64,000 nt of DNA from NCBI GenBank assembly GCA_937892925.1, contig CALBHX010000028.1:7921-71920 (forward strand), written 5' to 3'. The translations under genes were made by a program, and so were the position numbers. A model generated the notes under the pieces. The model was given only the letters and a program-made list of their open reading frames with translations. It made no database searches and was not told the DNA's origin. Of this stretch, positions 11,018-19,698 are shown in pieces. Source of the DNA: an uncultured Lentisphaeraceae bacterium (GTDB taxonomy: Bacteria > Verrucomicrobiota > Kiritimatiellia > RFP12 > DVOR01). Every line of letters starts with the position of its first letter. Position 1 is the first letter of the stretch.

Positions 11018-12238
11018 ATGAAACGTTGCGGATGGATCCTGTTGATGGTTTGGATGCTCAGCCCGCTGATGGGTCTTGCATTGCCAAAGAATGTCATCTT
11101 CATGGTGCCCGATGGCACCGGGCATGCTTCGCTGACCGTGGCGCGACAGCTCAAAGGCGCCCCGCTGGCATTAGATCGCATCATTTACGGAACCATTCAA
11201 ACCCGATCGGCAGACAGCAGCGTAACCGACTCTGCGGCAGCGGCCACCGCCATGGCCTGCGGTGTGCGGACATATAACGGCGCCATCGCCGTAAACATGG
11301 AGAAAACGCCGCTCCTGACGCTGGGCGAGCTGGCGCACCGGCAAGGTAAGGCCGTTGGGTGCGTGACAACCGACAATATTGCCGGCGCCACCCCCGGCGC
11401 CTTCTCCGCGCACGCCCTCAGCCGTAACCAGTATGGCGACATCTTTGAGCAGCAGCTCACCTCCGGCTTTGACCTCTTTTTCGGCGGCGGCCGGAAGCTT
11501 TTGACCGGCGAGCGCAAAACGCTCTTGGCCGATCAGGGCTTTACACTCGTAACCACCGCCGACGAAATGAAAGCCGCGCAGGGGCGCGTGGTCGGCCTCT
11601 TTGCCGATGACATCATGACCGCCATGGTGCAGCGGCGCAGCGGCGCCCCCTGTTCAGAGCCTACCCTGCCGGAAATGGCCGATAAAGCCCTGGAGCTCCT
11701 CTCCAAGAACCCCAACGGATTCTTCCTGCTCATTGAGGGCGCGCAGGTAGATAAAGGGAACCACGACAATGATCTGCCGTGGGCCACCTATGAAATGCTT
11801 GCCTTCGATGAAACCGTTGAGCGCGTCCTTGCCTGGGCCAAAGCACATCCTGGCACGGTAATCATGATTGCGCCCGACCACGAAACCGGCGGGCTCACCA
11901 TCCTCCCTGAACCTAAAGAAGGCGCGCGCGTAAAGGCTTTGAGCGCCATCACCGCCAAGGGTGAGAGAAAAGGTAAGAAGTTCTTCGTCAATTACTCAAC
12001 CGGCGGACACACCGGCGTGGACGTTTTTCTCGCAGGGAACACCCCAGCCCTTCGCCCCATGCTCAACTGCGACATGCCCCAAACGCTTGGACTGACGCCC
12101 GAACCGCTCAAGGCTTTGACCGGTGAAACGGTCATGCGCGAGGGGAAACCCTTCCTGAAAACGCCTGACGGCAAGCTGCTGCAATCTCCGCGCGATGCGC
12201 TCTACATTTCCGGAACCGGCAAGTGGTTCGCCCGCTAA
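11018..12238 (+). CDS. Alkaline phosphatase, PhoA family
   Basis: Secreted metal-dependent phosphomonoesterase, 406 residues. A signal peptide covers residues 1-22. The nucleophile motif is SSVTDSAAAATAMACG. Zinc/magnesium ligands appear in VPDGTGH near the N terminus, EGAQVDKGNHDND, APDHETGG and STGGHTG. All the usual ligand positions are present, so the enzyme should be active in the periplasm. A GGAGGT ribosome site precedes the ATG. It is shorter than E. coli PhoA and closer in size to the Bacillus enzymes. It appears monocistronic, ending at a strong terminator. Confidence 0.92.
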   Translation: MKRCGWILLMVWMLSPLMGLALPKNVIFMVPDGTGHASLTVARQLKGAPLALDRIIYGTIQTRSADSSVTDSAAAATAMACGVRTYNGAIAVNMEKTPLLTLGELAHRQGKAVGCVTTDNIAGATPGAFSAHALSRNQYGDIFEQQLTSGFDLFFGGGRKLLTGERKTLLADQGFTLVTTADEMKAAQGRVVGLFADDIMTAMVQRRSGAPCSEPTLPEMADKALELLSKNPNGFFLLIEGAQVDKGNHDNDLPWATYEMLAFDETVERVLAWAKAHPGTVIMIAPDHETGGLTILPEPKEGARVKALSAITAKGERKGKKFFVNYSTGGHTGVDVFLAGNTPALRPMLNCDMPQTLGLTPEPLKALTGETVMREGKPFLKTPDGKLLQSPRDALYISGTGKWFAR

Positions 12239-12252
12239 TCAACATTCCTTTG

Positions 12253-12298
12253 AAAAACAAACGCCTCCGCCATGCACCGGCAGAGGCGTTTTTGTTTA
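12253..12298. terminator. Bidirectional terminator between convergent genes
   Basis: Stem AACGCCTC (12259-12266) pairs with GAGGCGTT (12283-12290). It is followed by TTTTTGTTT on the plus strand and by a matching A/T-rich flank on the other. It serves the phosphatase and uup, whose 3' ends converge here. Confidence 0.85.
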
Positions 12299-12340
12299 TC
12301 TTCAACAGCTCTAGCCGCTGCGCCCAGCACCCGATGCGTT

Positions 12341-14128
12341 TTATCCCCCGGAAGCAATCCGAGCAGCCTTCTCTTCCACTGCACAATAGGTCTCGAACGC
12401 GGCATCCAGCTCAGCCTGCGTAGCGGAAAGCTGGGTAGAAAGCCCGGCATAATCGGCACCTGGGCGCGAGAGTGCCTCGTTGAGCTCGGCCACCTGCCGT
12501 TCCAATGCGTCAATCACGTCGGGCAGCGTTTTCAATTGCTGCTGCTCTTTATACGAGAGGCGATCGGAGCGGTTGGAGCGGCGCACGGGAACCGGTTTTT
12601 GGTCAGCTTGGGCGGGAGCCGCCGCGTCCTGCGCAGCGGCCTGACGGGCTTTGACGGCCTCATAATCAGAATAACCTCCGGGATAGGCCGTTACCTGCCC
12701 GGCCTCAATCGCGAGAACAGAGGTTGCCACGTGATCAATAAAATCACGATCATGCGAAACCAGCAGGAGTGTGCCGGAATAATTGGCCAGTTCTTCCTCC
12801 AAAAGCTCCAGCGTTTCAATATCCAAATCGTTCGTTGGCTCATCCATCACCAACACATTGCCGGGGTTCAAAAAGAGACGCGCGAGCAGCAGGCGGGCAC
12901 GCTCACCGCCGCTGAGCGCCTTGACAGGGGTTCGGGCACGCTCAGGCGTAAACAGAAAGTCGCCCAAATAACCGTAAATATGTTTGCGGACGCCGCCTAC
13001 AAGAACAAATTCTTTCCCTTCGGCCACATTCTCCATCACCGTAGCCTCGGGGTTCAAGGCTCCGCGAAGCTGATCGAAGAAAGCCGGCTGAACATTCGCA
13101 CCTAACTGCTGAGTCCCGCTCTGCGGGGTCAACTGTCCAAGAATCAGCCGCAGCAACGTTGTTTTCCCCGCGCCGTTCTCCCCAAGAATACCCACCCGCT
13201 CCCCGCGGAGAATACGCAGCGACACGTTGCGCAATGTGGGCTCTGCTGCGCCGGGATAGGCGAATGAAACCCCTTCACAGCGATAGACCAGGTCGCCCGT
13301 CCGCCCACCCTCCGTACCAAGGCTCAGAGAAGCCTTACCGCCTTGCGTCCTCCGCTGAGCGAACTCCTGGCGAAGCTTCATCAGTGCTGCCACACGCCCC
13401 TCGTTGCGGCAGGTGCGCGCCTTAACCCCTCGGCGAAGCCACGCCTCTTCTTCGGAGAGCTTTTTGGACTTCTTTTCCCAATAAACCGCCTCATCGGCCA
13501 AAAGCTCTGCCTTACGCCGCAAAAACGTGGGGTAATCGCAATCCCACCCCGAAAGCACCCCGCGATCCAAATCAAAAACCGAACGCGCCACGGCACGCAG
13601 AAACGCGCGGTCGTGCGTTACGAACAGACATGCAAAAGGAGCCGTGGATAAAAACCGCTCCAGCCAGCGAATGGACGCAATATCCAAGTGGTTAGTCGGC
13701 TCATCCAATAGCAGCACCTGCGGCTCTGAAGCCAGCGCGCACCCCAACAGCACCCGCCGGCGAAGCCCTCCCGAGAGCGCATTGAACACCGCCCCCGGCG
13801 CAAGCCCCAGCCGCGAGCAAAGCGCATCGGCCACGTGTGCCCGTGCAGGATCTGCCACCGCTGCCGCTAAAATCTCCCGCACCGTGCCCGGCCTGTCCGC
13901 CGGAACATCCTGCGGCAAATACGCCACCCGAACCGAAGGCGCCTTCAGCACTTCACCGGAATCCGGCTCCAAAATCCCCGCAATCACTTTCAGCAGCGTT
14001 GACTTGCCCTCTCCATTACGCCCCGTAACGCACGCACGCGCCCCGGGCTCAACTGAAAGCGACAAATTCTCCAATACCGGTGCATTGCCGAACCCAACTG
14101 TAACCTGATGAAGTGTAATCAAAGCCAT
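12341..14128 (-). CDS. uup: ABC-F family ATPase, Uup type
   Basis: Soluble 595-residue protein with two ABC domains and no membrane segments. Domain 1 has Walker A TGRNGEGKST and Walker B VLLLDEPTNHLD. Domain 2 has GENGAGKTTLL and VLVMDEPTNDLD, with signature LSGGERARLLLARL. The C-terminal extension SDRLSYKEQQQLKTLPDVIDALE followed by a coiled coil is typical of Uup, linked in E. coli to ribosome and recombination functions. The start MALITLHQ at 14128 is taken from homology; there is no Shine-Dalgarno, and a promoter ends only about 8 bases upstream, which suggests a leaderless message. Confidence 0.88.
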   Translation of the reverse strand: MALITLHQVTVGFGNAPVLENLSLSVEPGARACVTGRNGEGKSTLLKVIAGILEPDSGEVLKAPSVRVAYLPQDVPADRPGTVREILAAAVADPARAHVADALCSRLGLAPGAVFNALSGGLRRRVLLGCALASEPQVLLLDEPTNHLDIASIRWLERFLSTAPFACLFVTHDRAFLRAVARSVFDLDRGVLSGWDCDYPTFLRRKAELLADEAVYWEKKSKKLSEEEAWLRRGVKARTCRNEGRVAALMKLRQEFAQRRTQGGKASLSLGTEGGRTGDLVYRCEGVSFAYPGAAEPTLRNVSLRILRGERVGILGENGAGKTTLLRLILGQLTPQSGTQQLGANVQPAFFDQLRGALNPEATVMENVAEGKEFVLVGGVRKHIYGYLGDFLFTPERARTPVKALSGGERARLLLARLFLNPGNVLVMDEPTNDLDIETLELLEEELANYSGTLLLVSHDRDFIDHVATSVLAIEAGQVTAYPGGYSDYEAVKARQAAAQDAAAPAQADQKPVPVRRSNRSDRLSYKEQQQLKTLPDVIDALERQVAELNEALSRPGADYAGLSTQLSATQAELDAAFETYCAVEEKAARIASGG

Positions 14129-14136
14129 AGCCGCAT

Positions 14137-14165
14137 AGTTTACGCTTTCCCGTTTCGGACGGCAA
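14137..14165 (-). promoter_or_regulatory. Promoter of uup, leaderless layout
   Basis: On the minus strand TTGCCG, a 17-base spacer and TAAACT. The start point predicted 6-8 bases later coincides with the uup ATG at 14128, so the message would have essentially no 5' untranslated region. Confidence 0.6.
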
Positions 14166-14360
14166 GCTGCGCCGCAAAGCCAAGTCCTGGCAAAACCTGT
14201 TCCTTTATGCCGCCGGGTTCCATCTTCTGTCACATTGCGAAGCAATCCGCCCCCGCCCCACCTAACCGAATTGTGTGCCGCAGCGTCCCCGCGCTTTTAC
14301 CACACAGCCCCTCAAATCATCCTCGAAGCGAGGCCCCATCAACCCGCCCCGGGTCAAAGA

Positions 14361-14401
14361 TTCATCCGCCCCGAGTTTACCCAAAAGCCGAGGCGGATGA
14401 A
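14361..14401. repeat. 10-bp perfect inverted repeat, hairpin
   Basis: TTCATCCGCC at 14361-14370 pairs with GGCGGATGAA at 14392-14401, and A-runs follow. It resembles a terminator for leftward transcription arriving from the decayed gene at 14.6-15 kb. One copy of the dispersed AACCCGCCCCG motif lies just before it at 14341-14351. Confidence 0.55.
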
Positions 14402-14441
14402 AAACGCCTCCCCTCCGATGATGTATTCAATCAATAAAGAG

Positions 14442-14587
14442 GAGAAAATAATCAAGGCATGAGAAAATAATCAAGGGGTTGAGAATGGGAAGCAGGAGAG
14501 GAAGGTTTGGAGGAAGGTCGTTTGTTGCCGAGAACGAGCGCGCCACGATCGAGAATGGGAAGCAGGAGAGGAAGGTTTGGAGGAAGG
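14442..14587. repeat. Two sets of direct repeats
   Basis: GAGAAAATAATCAAGG occurs at 14442-14457 and again at 14461-14476. Immediately to the right a 37-base unit beginning GAGAATGGGAAGCAGG occurs at 14481-14517 and 14551-14587, a 70-base period. The repeats lie at the 3' end of a decayed gene and look like tandem duplication, possibly replication slippage. Confidence 0.85.
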
Positions 14588-14593
14588 GGAGTT

Positions 14594-14980
14594 TTAGGGG
14601 GAAGGTGTAACCGAGCCGAGCAGCGTGTAGGGTTGATAGGTTGCGAAGTCGGTGGGCGGGGTTTGCGTGGGGGCGAAGAGCCCGCCGGGTGCGCCGAGGG
14701 TGAGGGGGATGTCGCGGGTGAGGGTGAGGTTGGGCAGATAGAACGTCTGGCTGTTTTCGGTGATGGTGGGGATGAGACCGGTGTTGAGGAGGATGACCAC
14801 GCGCCAGACGCTCCCGTTTTGCGAGACTTTGAGGGACTGGATGGGTTCGGCCGCGCCGCCGAGGGCGAGGTTGGCCTCAAAGCGCTTGATGACGGATGTG
14901 GGCAGCTTGCAAGGGATTGCCGATGTTATCCGGATGGAACGAATAGAATAGCTAAAACGCTTCCTTAAGCTCTTGCCTTA
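14594..14980 (-). pseudogene. C-terminal remnant of a secreted/surface protein
   Basis: An open frame without a plausible start reads about 105 codons of protein-like sequence, including TSVIKRFEANLALGGAAE, NGSVWRVVILLNTGLI and TFYLPNLTLTRDIPLTLGA, and ends at 14594. The composition (Thr/Leu/Pro/Asn, short beta segments) resembles the end of an extracellular beta protein. Upstream the frame runs into a stop at 14978. I read it as the 3' part of a gene lost by deletion. The parent family is not recognised. Confidence 0.5.
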
Positions 14981-15051
14981 TTGGCACCCGCTCAGAACAA
15001 CCGCCGCCCCCGCCTCAGAGCGCGGCAGATGCGAACGGAAACGGTTCGGTA

Positions 15052-15060
15052 TGGTATCAT
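15052..15060 (+). promoter_or_regulatory. Extended -10 promoter of the WP-repeat/mla operon
   Basis: TGGTATCAT matches the extended -10 pattern (TG-N-TATnnT). It lies 9 bases before the ATG at 15070, and no ribosome site intervenes, so the transcript would be nearly leaderless. No clear -35 hexamer was found. Confidence 0.45.
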
Positions 15061-15069
15061 GCGCATGTT

Positions 15070-16356
15070 ATGTTTTGGCGAAGCGTCTGTTTGTTCTGGT
15101 CTCTTTTCGCGTGCAGTTATGCCTGGGCAATTCCTCACGCGAAGGATGAGGGGCATCTTCGTGTGGGGCCATTTTTTGAATGGCGAGAGCGCGGCGGGAA
15201 ATTGTCGCGTCTAGCCGTGCGGCCATTCTTTGCCTGGGAGCGGGAAGCCGTGGGCGCCCGCGATCGGGATTTGGAGGTGTTCTGGCCGCTTTCGCATGCC
15301 GGGTGGCGCGGAGAAGAATACCACGCAAGATTCCTCTTTATGTTCTGGCAGGAGGCGGATCGCACAGGGCAGACAAGCCGCGATTATTCCTTTTCGGTGC
15401 CGCCGCTGTGGGTACATGGACGCGACTTGGAGAAACCGTATTGGGGGCTTTTCCCCCTTTACGGGAAAGTACCCAAGCTTTTTTTTCTGGAAGACGTTCA
15501 GTGGGCGGCATTTCCGCTGTGGCTGAGGTATCGAACGGGCGGCTCACGAGCCGTGCGCCGTGATTACTTTGGGTGGCCATTCCTTTCGGCAAAATATGAC
15601 CCGGACAGGACGCGGTGGGCGCTTTGGCCGCTCTTTGGGGTAAAGCGGGAGCCAGACTTTGACGCGCGGTTTGTCTTGTGGCCCTTCTGGAATGACCAGA
15701 CATTTCATGCGCCGAAGCGTTCAGGGCGCGCGTGGATGCTGTGGCCGCTAATCGAGCGGATTGATGCGGATTCTGAACAGGGCTGGGGGTTTCTGCCGCC
15801 CCTTTTCCGAAACAGCTCGGCCACGAACGGTGCGCGTCTGTGGCGGGCGCCATGGCCCCTGCTGGAACATTACGAAGACGCACGGGAAAACACGTGGCGC
15901 GGATGGCGCCTGTGGGGGATCCAGCGGCGCGGATCGCGCCGCGCCTGGTGGCTGGCCTACCCGATTATATATGGAAGAAGTCAGCAAACGCCGCGCCTGC
16001 GGAAGCGGTCAATCCGCCTGTGGCCTTTTTACACCGATGAAGCCGTCTATAGCGTGTCGGGAACCGGGGCTGAGACGTTGAAAAGCAGCTTTTTCCGACT
16101 GTGGCCCTTTTACTCCAGCACCTATGAGGCCGGGCAGGGCCTACGCCGGCGGGCATTGGAGCTTTTTCCTATTCATGATGTTCCGGCAGTGGAACGCAAC
16201 TGGGCGCCATTCTGGACGCTCTATACCGCCACCCGCAACCCGGGTTCAGACGAGGTGCTGCACGAGCTGTTTTGGGGGTTGATCTGGTGGCGAACGCGGG
16301 CAGAAGCATCCGATGAAGCGCGTGCCCCAGAAGAAACGAAGGGAACGACACCATGA
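15070..16356 (+). CDS. Trp-Pro repeat protein of unknown function, mla-linked
   Basis: Unrecognised 428-residue exported protein with signal peptide MFWRSVCLFWSLFACSYAWA. The mature chain carries about 14 short repeats centred on aromatic-Trp-Pro-Phe/Leu (VFWPL, LFPLYG, AFPLWL, GWPFLS, LWPLFG, LWPFWN, LWPLIE, PWPLLE, LWPFYT, LWPFYS, LFPIHD), spaced roughly 20-30 residues apart and alternating with charged stretches. The pattern suggests a beta-structured envelope protein, perhaps in the outer membrane (inference). Its stop overlaps the mlaE start as ATGA, so it is translationally coupled to the lipid transport genes and probably works with them. Confidence 0.75.
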   Translation: MFWRSVCLFWSLFACSYAWAIPHAKDEGHLRVGPFFEWRERGGKLSRLAVRPFFAWEREAVGARDRDLEVFWPLSHAGWRGEEYHARFLFMFWQEADRTGQTSRDYSFSVPPLWVHGRDLEKPYWGLFPLYGKVPKLFFLEDVQWAAFPLWLRYRTGGSRAVRRDYFGWPFLSAKYDPDRTRWALWPLFGVKREPDFDARFVLWPFWNDQTFHAPKRSGRAWMLWPLIERIDADSEQGWGFLPPLFRNSSATNGARLWRAPWPLLEHYEDARENTWRGWRLWGIQRRGSRRAWWLAYPIIYGRSQQTPRLRKRSIRLWPFYTDEAVYSVSGTGAETLKSSFFRLWPFYSSTYEAGQGLRRRALELFPIHDVPAVERNWAPFWTLYTATRNPGSDEVLHELFWGLIWWRTRAEASDEARAPEETKGTTP

Positions 16357-17141
16357 GTCTTGCATTTCGCGAGCCGGTAGAAAACCGACTAGGCGCATTA
16401 TGCGCAGCAGTCGGGCAGACGGTGCAGGTGGCGGCAGCAGCGTTTTGCGGCCTGCCGGGGATGTTGTGGCGACAGCGGTCGCGGCAAGTCTTTTACCGGC
16501 AGCTCTACGTGGCGGGAATTGGAACGCTGCCAGTGGCAACAGTGGTAGCACTCTTCACAGGCATGATCCTGAGCCTGCAGCTTGGGATTGCCTTCCGGCA
16601 GTTCTCACAGGAGCTAATGGTGGCGTATACGCTAACCTTTGCGATGTTTCGGGAAATGGGGCCGTTCATGACGGGGATTTTGCTGGCTTCATGCGTAGGC
16701 TCGGCCATGGCGGCACAACTGGGGACGATGACGGTAGATGAGGAAGTCGCAGCATTGGAAATGATGGGCGTGAACCCGATTCGGTTTCTCGTGGTGCCGC
16801 GGTTCTGGGCGATGACATGCATGGCGCCGTTACTCTCCTTTTACACGTGCCTGATTGCTTTTTTTGGCGGAGCACTGGTTGGTTATACGCAGCTGAATAT
16901 TCCCTTTCTTCAATTTTTCAGGCAGCTGGTGGAGGCGGCAGAGCTGAAGGATTTATATGTTGGGTTGTTCAAGGCTATGTGTTTTGGAATGCTGATTTGC
17001 AGTATTTCCTGTACGGTTGGATTTGCCGCCACGCAGGGAGCGTCCGGGGTAGGCGCCGCCACCCGCCGGGCGGTTATTCTTTCATTTCTCTCTATTCTGA
17101 TTGGCGGCTATTTCATCACGAGGTTCTTCTATGCCCTGTGA
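16353..17141 (+). CDS. mlaE: MlaE-family ABC transporter permease
   Basis: Inner-membrane permease of an Mla-type phospholipid transporter, 262 residues with about five to six membrane segments. Family signatures are visible: FTGMILSLQLGIAF, FREMGPFMTGILLASCVGSAMAAQLGTMTVDEEVAALEMMGVNP and the C-terminal GVGAATRRAVILSFLSILIGGYFIT. Its start overlaps the upstream WP-repeat gene by 4 bases and its end overlaps mlaF by 11 bases, so the four genes form a tight operon. Confidence 0.92.
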   Translation: MSLAFREPVENRLGALCAAVGQTVQVAAAAFCGLPGMLWRQRSRQVFYRQLYVAGIGTLPVATVVALFTGMILSLQLGIAFRQFSQELMVAYTLTFAMFREMGPFMTGILLASCVGSAMAAQLGTMTVDEEVAALEMMGVNPIRFLVVPRFWAMTCMAPLLSFYTCLIAFFGGALVGYTQLNIPFLQFFRQLVEAAELKDLYVGLFKAMCFGMLICSISCTVGFAATQGASGVGAATRRAVILSFLSILIGGYFITRFFYAL

Positions 17142-17886
17142 AGATCCGATTGTCTTTGAGAACGTCTGCAAAGTGTTTGGCGGGCATGAAGTGATCGCCC
17201 ATCAAACCTTCTCAATTCATGCAGGAGAACGCTTTGTGATTATCGGCCCCTCTGGGACAGGGAAGAGTGTTTCCCTGAAGCTTGCCTCCGGGCAGCTTTT
17301 CCCCAGTTCAGGAAAGGTAAAACTCTTAGGGCACGATTTGGCGCAGCTTTCGACGAAAGCTCTTTCACGTCTTCGCAAACGGGTGGGTTACCTGTTCCAA
17401 AGCGGCGCATTGCTGGGGTGGAAAACGTTGGCCGAAAATATTGCATTGCCCCTAGAAGAACGCGATGAATGCGCGGGAGAGGAACTGGAGCAGCGCGTTC
17501 GGGAAGCATTGGAGGAAGTTGGGCTCGGGCAAGCAGGAGAGCTCTATCCGGCAGAAGCTTCCGGCGGCATGGTTAAACGAGCTGCATTTGCGCGCGCCAT
17601 GATTGACAACCCGGAGGTGTTGTTCTGCGATGAGCCGACCTCCGGTCTTGATCCGGTCATGTCGCGCACCATTGATCGGTTAATCGTGGATATCAACGAA
17701 CGCAGGGGAACAACGTGCGTGGTGGTGACGCATGACTTGGCTGGTGCATTGCTTTATGCGAGCCGGATTGCGTTTCTGAAGGCAGGACGATTTCTCGAAG
17801 TAGCCACGCCGGACGGTATTCGCCGCTCTAAAGCACCAGAGATTCAGGCGTTTCTAAAAGCCCAACAACTGGAGGTTTGCCTATGA
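17131..17886 (+). CDS. mlaF: MlaF-family ABC transporter ATPase
   Basis: Cytoplasmic ATPase, 251 residues. The start at 17131 (MPCEDPIVFENVCKVFGG) has a GAGG site 9 bases upstream; an alternative start 30 bases earlier lies deep inside mlaE. Walker A is GPSGTGKSV, the signature region is EASGGMVKRAAFARA (the relaxed form usual for MlaF) and Walker B is VLFCDEPTSGLDP. It should power lipid transfer through MlaE. Confidence 0.93.
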   Translation: MPCEDPIVFENVCKVFGGHEVIAHQTFSIHAGERFVIIGPSGTGKSVSLKLASGQLFPSSGKVKLLGHDLAQLSTKALSRLRKRVGYLFQSGALLGWKTLAENIALPLEERDECAGEELEQRVREALEEVGLGQAGELYPAEASGGMVKRAAFARAMIDNPEVLFCDEPTSGLDPVMSRTIDRLIVDINERRGTTCVVVTHDLAGALLYASRIAFLKAGRFLEVATPDGIRRSKAPEIQAFLKAQQLEVCL

Positions 17887-18995
17887 AGGCGAAGTCTCAA
17901 TGCTCGATTTCGGAAATTCTCACAGGTCTATTTGTCCTTGCGGTAATTGGTGCGCTCGGATTTTTCACCATCATTATCAGCGGCGTGGATTGGCTGAAAG
18001 GAACGCAGGCCATCATTCAGGAAGTGCGCTTTGAGAACGTAGGAGCCCTCAAGGTGCAGGATCCGGTTTTCGTCCGCGGGATGAAGATAGGCAATGTGCA
18101 GAGGCTTCGACTGGAACCGGACGGTGTGTGCGTAACACTCCATCTCTCGGAGCCAATCCAACTGAAAAAAGACTACGCCTTTTCCATTGCCAAAACGTCC
18201 ATGCTGGGCGGAAGCTGCGTGGAGATTCGGCAGGGGGATGCAGCTGAGCCCCTCCCCGAAGGCACACCGCTGCGTGGCATCACTCCGGTAGATACGCTTC
18301 AGGAATTAGGCGAACTGGTCTCAACATTGCGTCAATCGATCGATGCCCCAACCATTCGGAGCACGTTAACCAACGTGCAGCGTGCGTCCGATGACGTAGC
18401 CGAACTGACCGGACGACTCCGCCGGGGAGAAGGACTAGTCGGCAAACTGCTCTCTGCGGAAGATACCACTTATGCAGATCTCCGGGGAACATTAGCCAAT
18501 CTTCACACTCTCACGCAAGGCCTGTCCAATGGAAAAGGTTTGCTTGGCCGCCTCCTGAACGAGCAAGATCCCGCAGCGGAGAACTTCTCCGCCACACTCG
18601 CCAGTTTACGCGACCTTGCAGAAGGTCTGCGTAATGGGCGCGGGTTACTCGGCAAATTGATGCGGGAAGACGATACCTCCTATGCCGATTTGCGCGCGTC
18701 CTTGGCCAACATCCGTTCCGTCACAGCCAAGCTGAATGATCCTGCCTGCGGCCTGGGACGTCTGTTATCACAAGATTCCAAGTTGGTGGAGAACCTGGAA
18801 GTTACTGCCGAAAACTTGCGAAACGTTTCAACCAAACTCGAACGAGGCGAGGGAACACTTGGCAAGTTGGTAAATGACGACGCCGTAGCGAACGAAATTG
18901 AAGCCACCCTGCGCGATGTTCGGCAAGTCATCGATAATCTACGCGACACCGCCCCCATCACCACCTTCTCTTCTCTTTTTTTCAATGGACTCTAA
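17883..18995 (+). CDS. mlaD: MlaD-like MCE-domain substrate-binding protein
   Basis: Membrane-anchored periplasmic protein, 370 residues. The start at 17883 overlaps the mlaF stop (ATGA) and follows GGAGG by 7 bases. A transmembrane helix (ILTGLFVLAVIGALGFFTIII) is followed by one MCE domain (VRFENVGALKVQDPVFVRGMKIGNV). The long C-terminal part is alpha-helical, with repeated glycine-turn units (GLVGKLL, GLLGRLL, GLLGKLM, GLGRLL, GTLGKLV) at regular spacing. This extended helical repeat resembles longer MCE proteins rather than the short E. coli MlaD, and could form a tube or shuttle. Confidence 0.88.
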   Translation: MKAKSQCSISEILTGLFVLAVIGALGFFTIIISGVDWLKGTQAIIQEVRFENVGALKVQDPVFVRGMKIGNVQRLRLEPDGVCVTLHLSEPIQLKKDYAFSIAKTSMLGGSCVEIRQGDAAEPLPEGTPLRGITPVDTLQELGELVSTLRQSIDAPTIRSTLTNVQRASDDVAELTGRLRRGEGLVGKLLSAEDTTYADLRGTLANLHTLTQGLSNGKGLLGRLLNEQDPAAENFSATLASLRDLAEGLRNGRGLLGKLMREDDTSYADLRASLANIRSVTAKLNDPACGLGRLLSQDSKLVENLEVTAENLRNVSTKLERGEGTLGKLVNDDAVANEIEATLRDVRQVIDNLRDTAPITTFSSLFFNGL

Positions 18996-19629
18996 GTGTG
19001 ATTCGCTCTGAATGTCATCGACAAGGTCTTGGAACTGTCTGGTTCGTGTAACCGACACATCTGAACATCATTCTGGAAAAATTGAAATCGCGGGGGCGTT
19101 AAAACCTGAATTCCCCGCCACAAGGAACCAGCATCCATAAACAAGGGTACGCTGCCTCCAGGGCATTACACCGTTCGGAACCGTATCGTCCTCTCATATT
19201 CAGAACACCCACCGTTTTACAACAGGTAGACCATCGATACGCGTGCGATGGATGCCTGTCTGAACGCTGGCATATACCATACAGACAGAAAGAAAAAACC
19301 TTTATGTCCCCGATCGAGCGAACATCGTTGTAGCCCCATATAATACAACGTTACGATGCGCTTCAAACACCGCTTAGCCTCGCCCTCACACATCCCCATT
19401 TCTGCGGCAACAACGCATTCATTTAAGCCGAACCGTTCACCTGTGTCAGCGATTTCAACCCGTACAAAACCAAAAACAACCTGTTGGCCACGCGTCTCTC
19501 TCTCTCACCAACCTCCTCCTCTAAACGATCTCTTCAAGCCTGTCGATTCATTGAGGTATCACTCAAGTGCCCAAACAGCCCTTCAAACACACCTCTCCCC
19601 TCAAACAGACGCCCCGCCAATATACGCCA
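18996..19629. other. Intergenic region, no gene seen
   Basis: About 630 bases downstream of the mla operon. A weak GC hairpin (around 19091-19121) and an inverted repeat CTGTCTG/CAGACAG (about 19255-19286) are present. No reading frame has protein-like composition and no RNA gene was recognised. Confidence 0.5.
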
Positions 19630-19662
19630 AAATCCGGAGGCACATATAACGCCTCCGGATTT
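19630..19662 (-). terminator. Terminator of the DksA-like gene
   Basis: AAATCCGGAGGC (19630-19641) pairs perfectly with GCCTCCGGATTT (19651-19662) around a 9-base loop, with a T-tract on the leftward strand. It lies 37 bases after the stop at 19699. Confidence 0.85.
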
Positions 19663-19698
19663 ATTATCCAACCTCAGCAACAACACTCCGTGCTCTTC

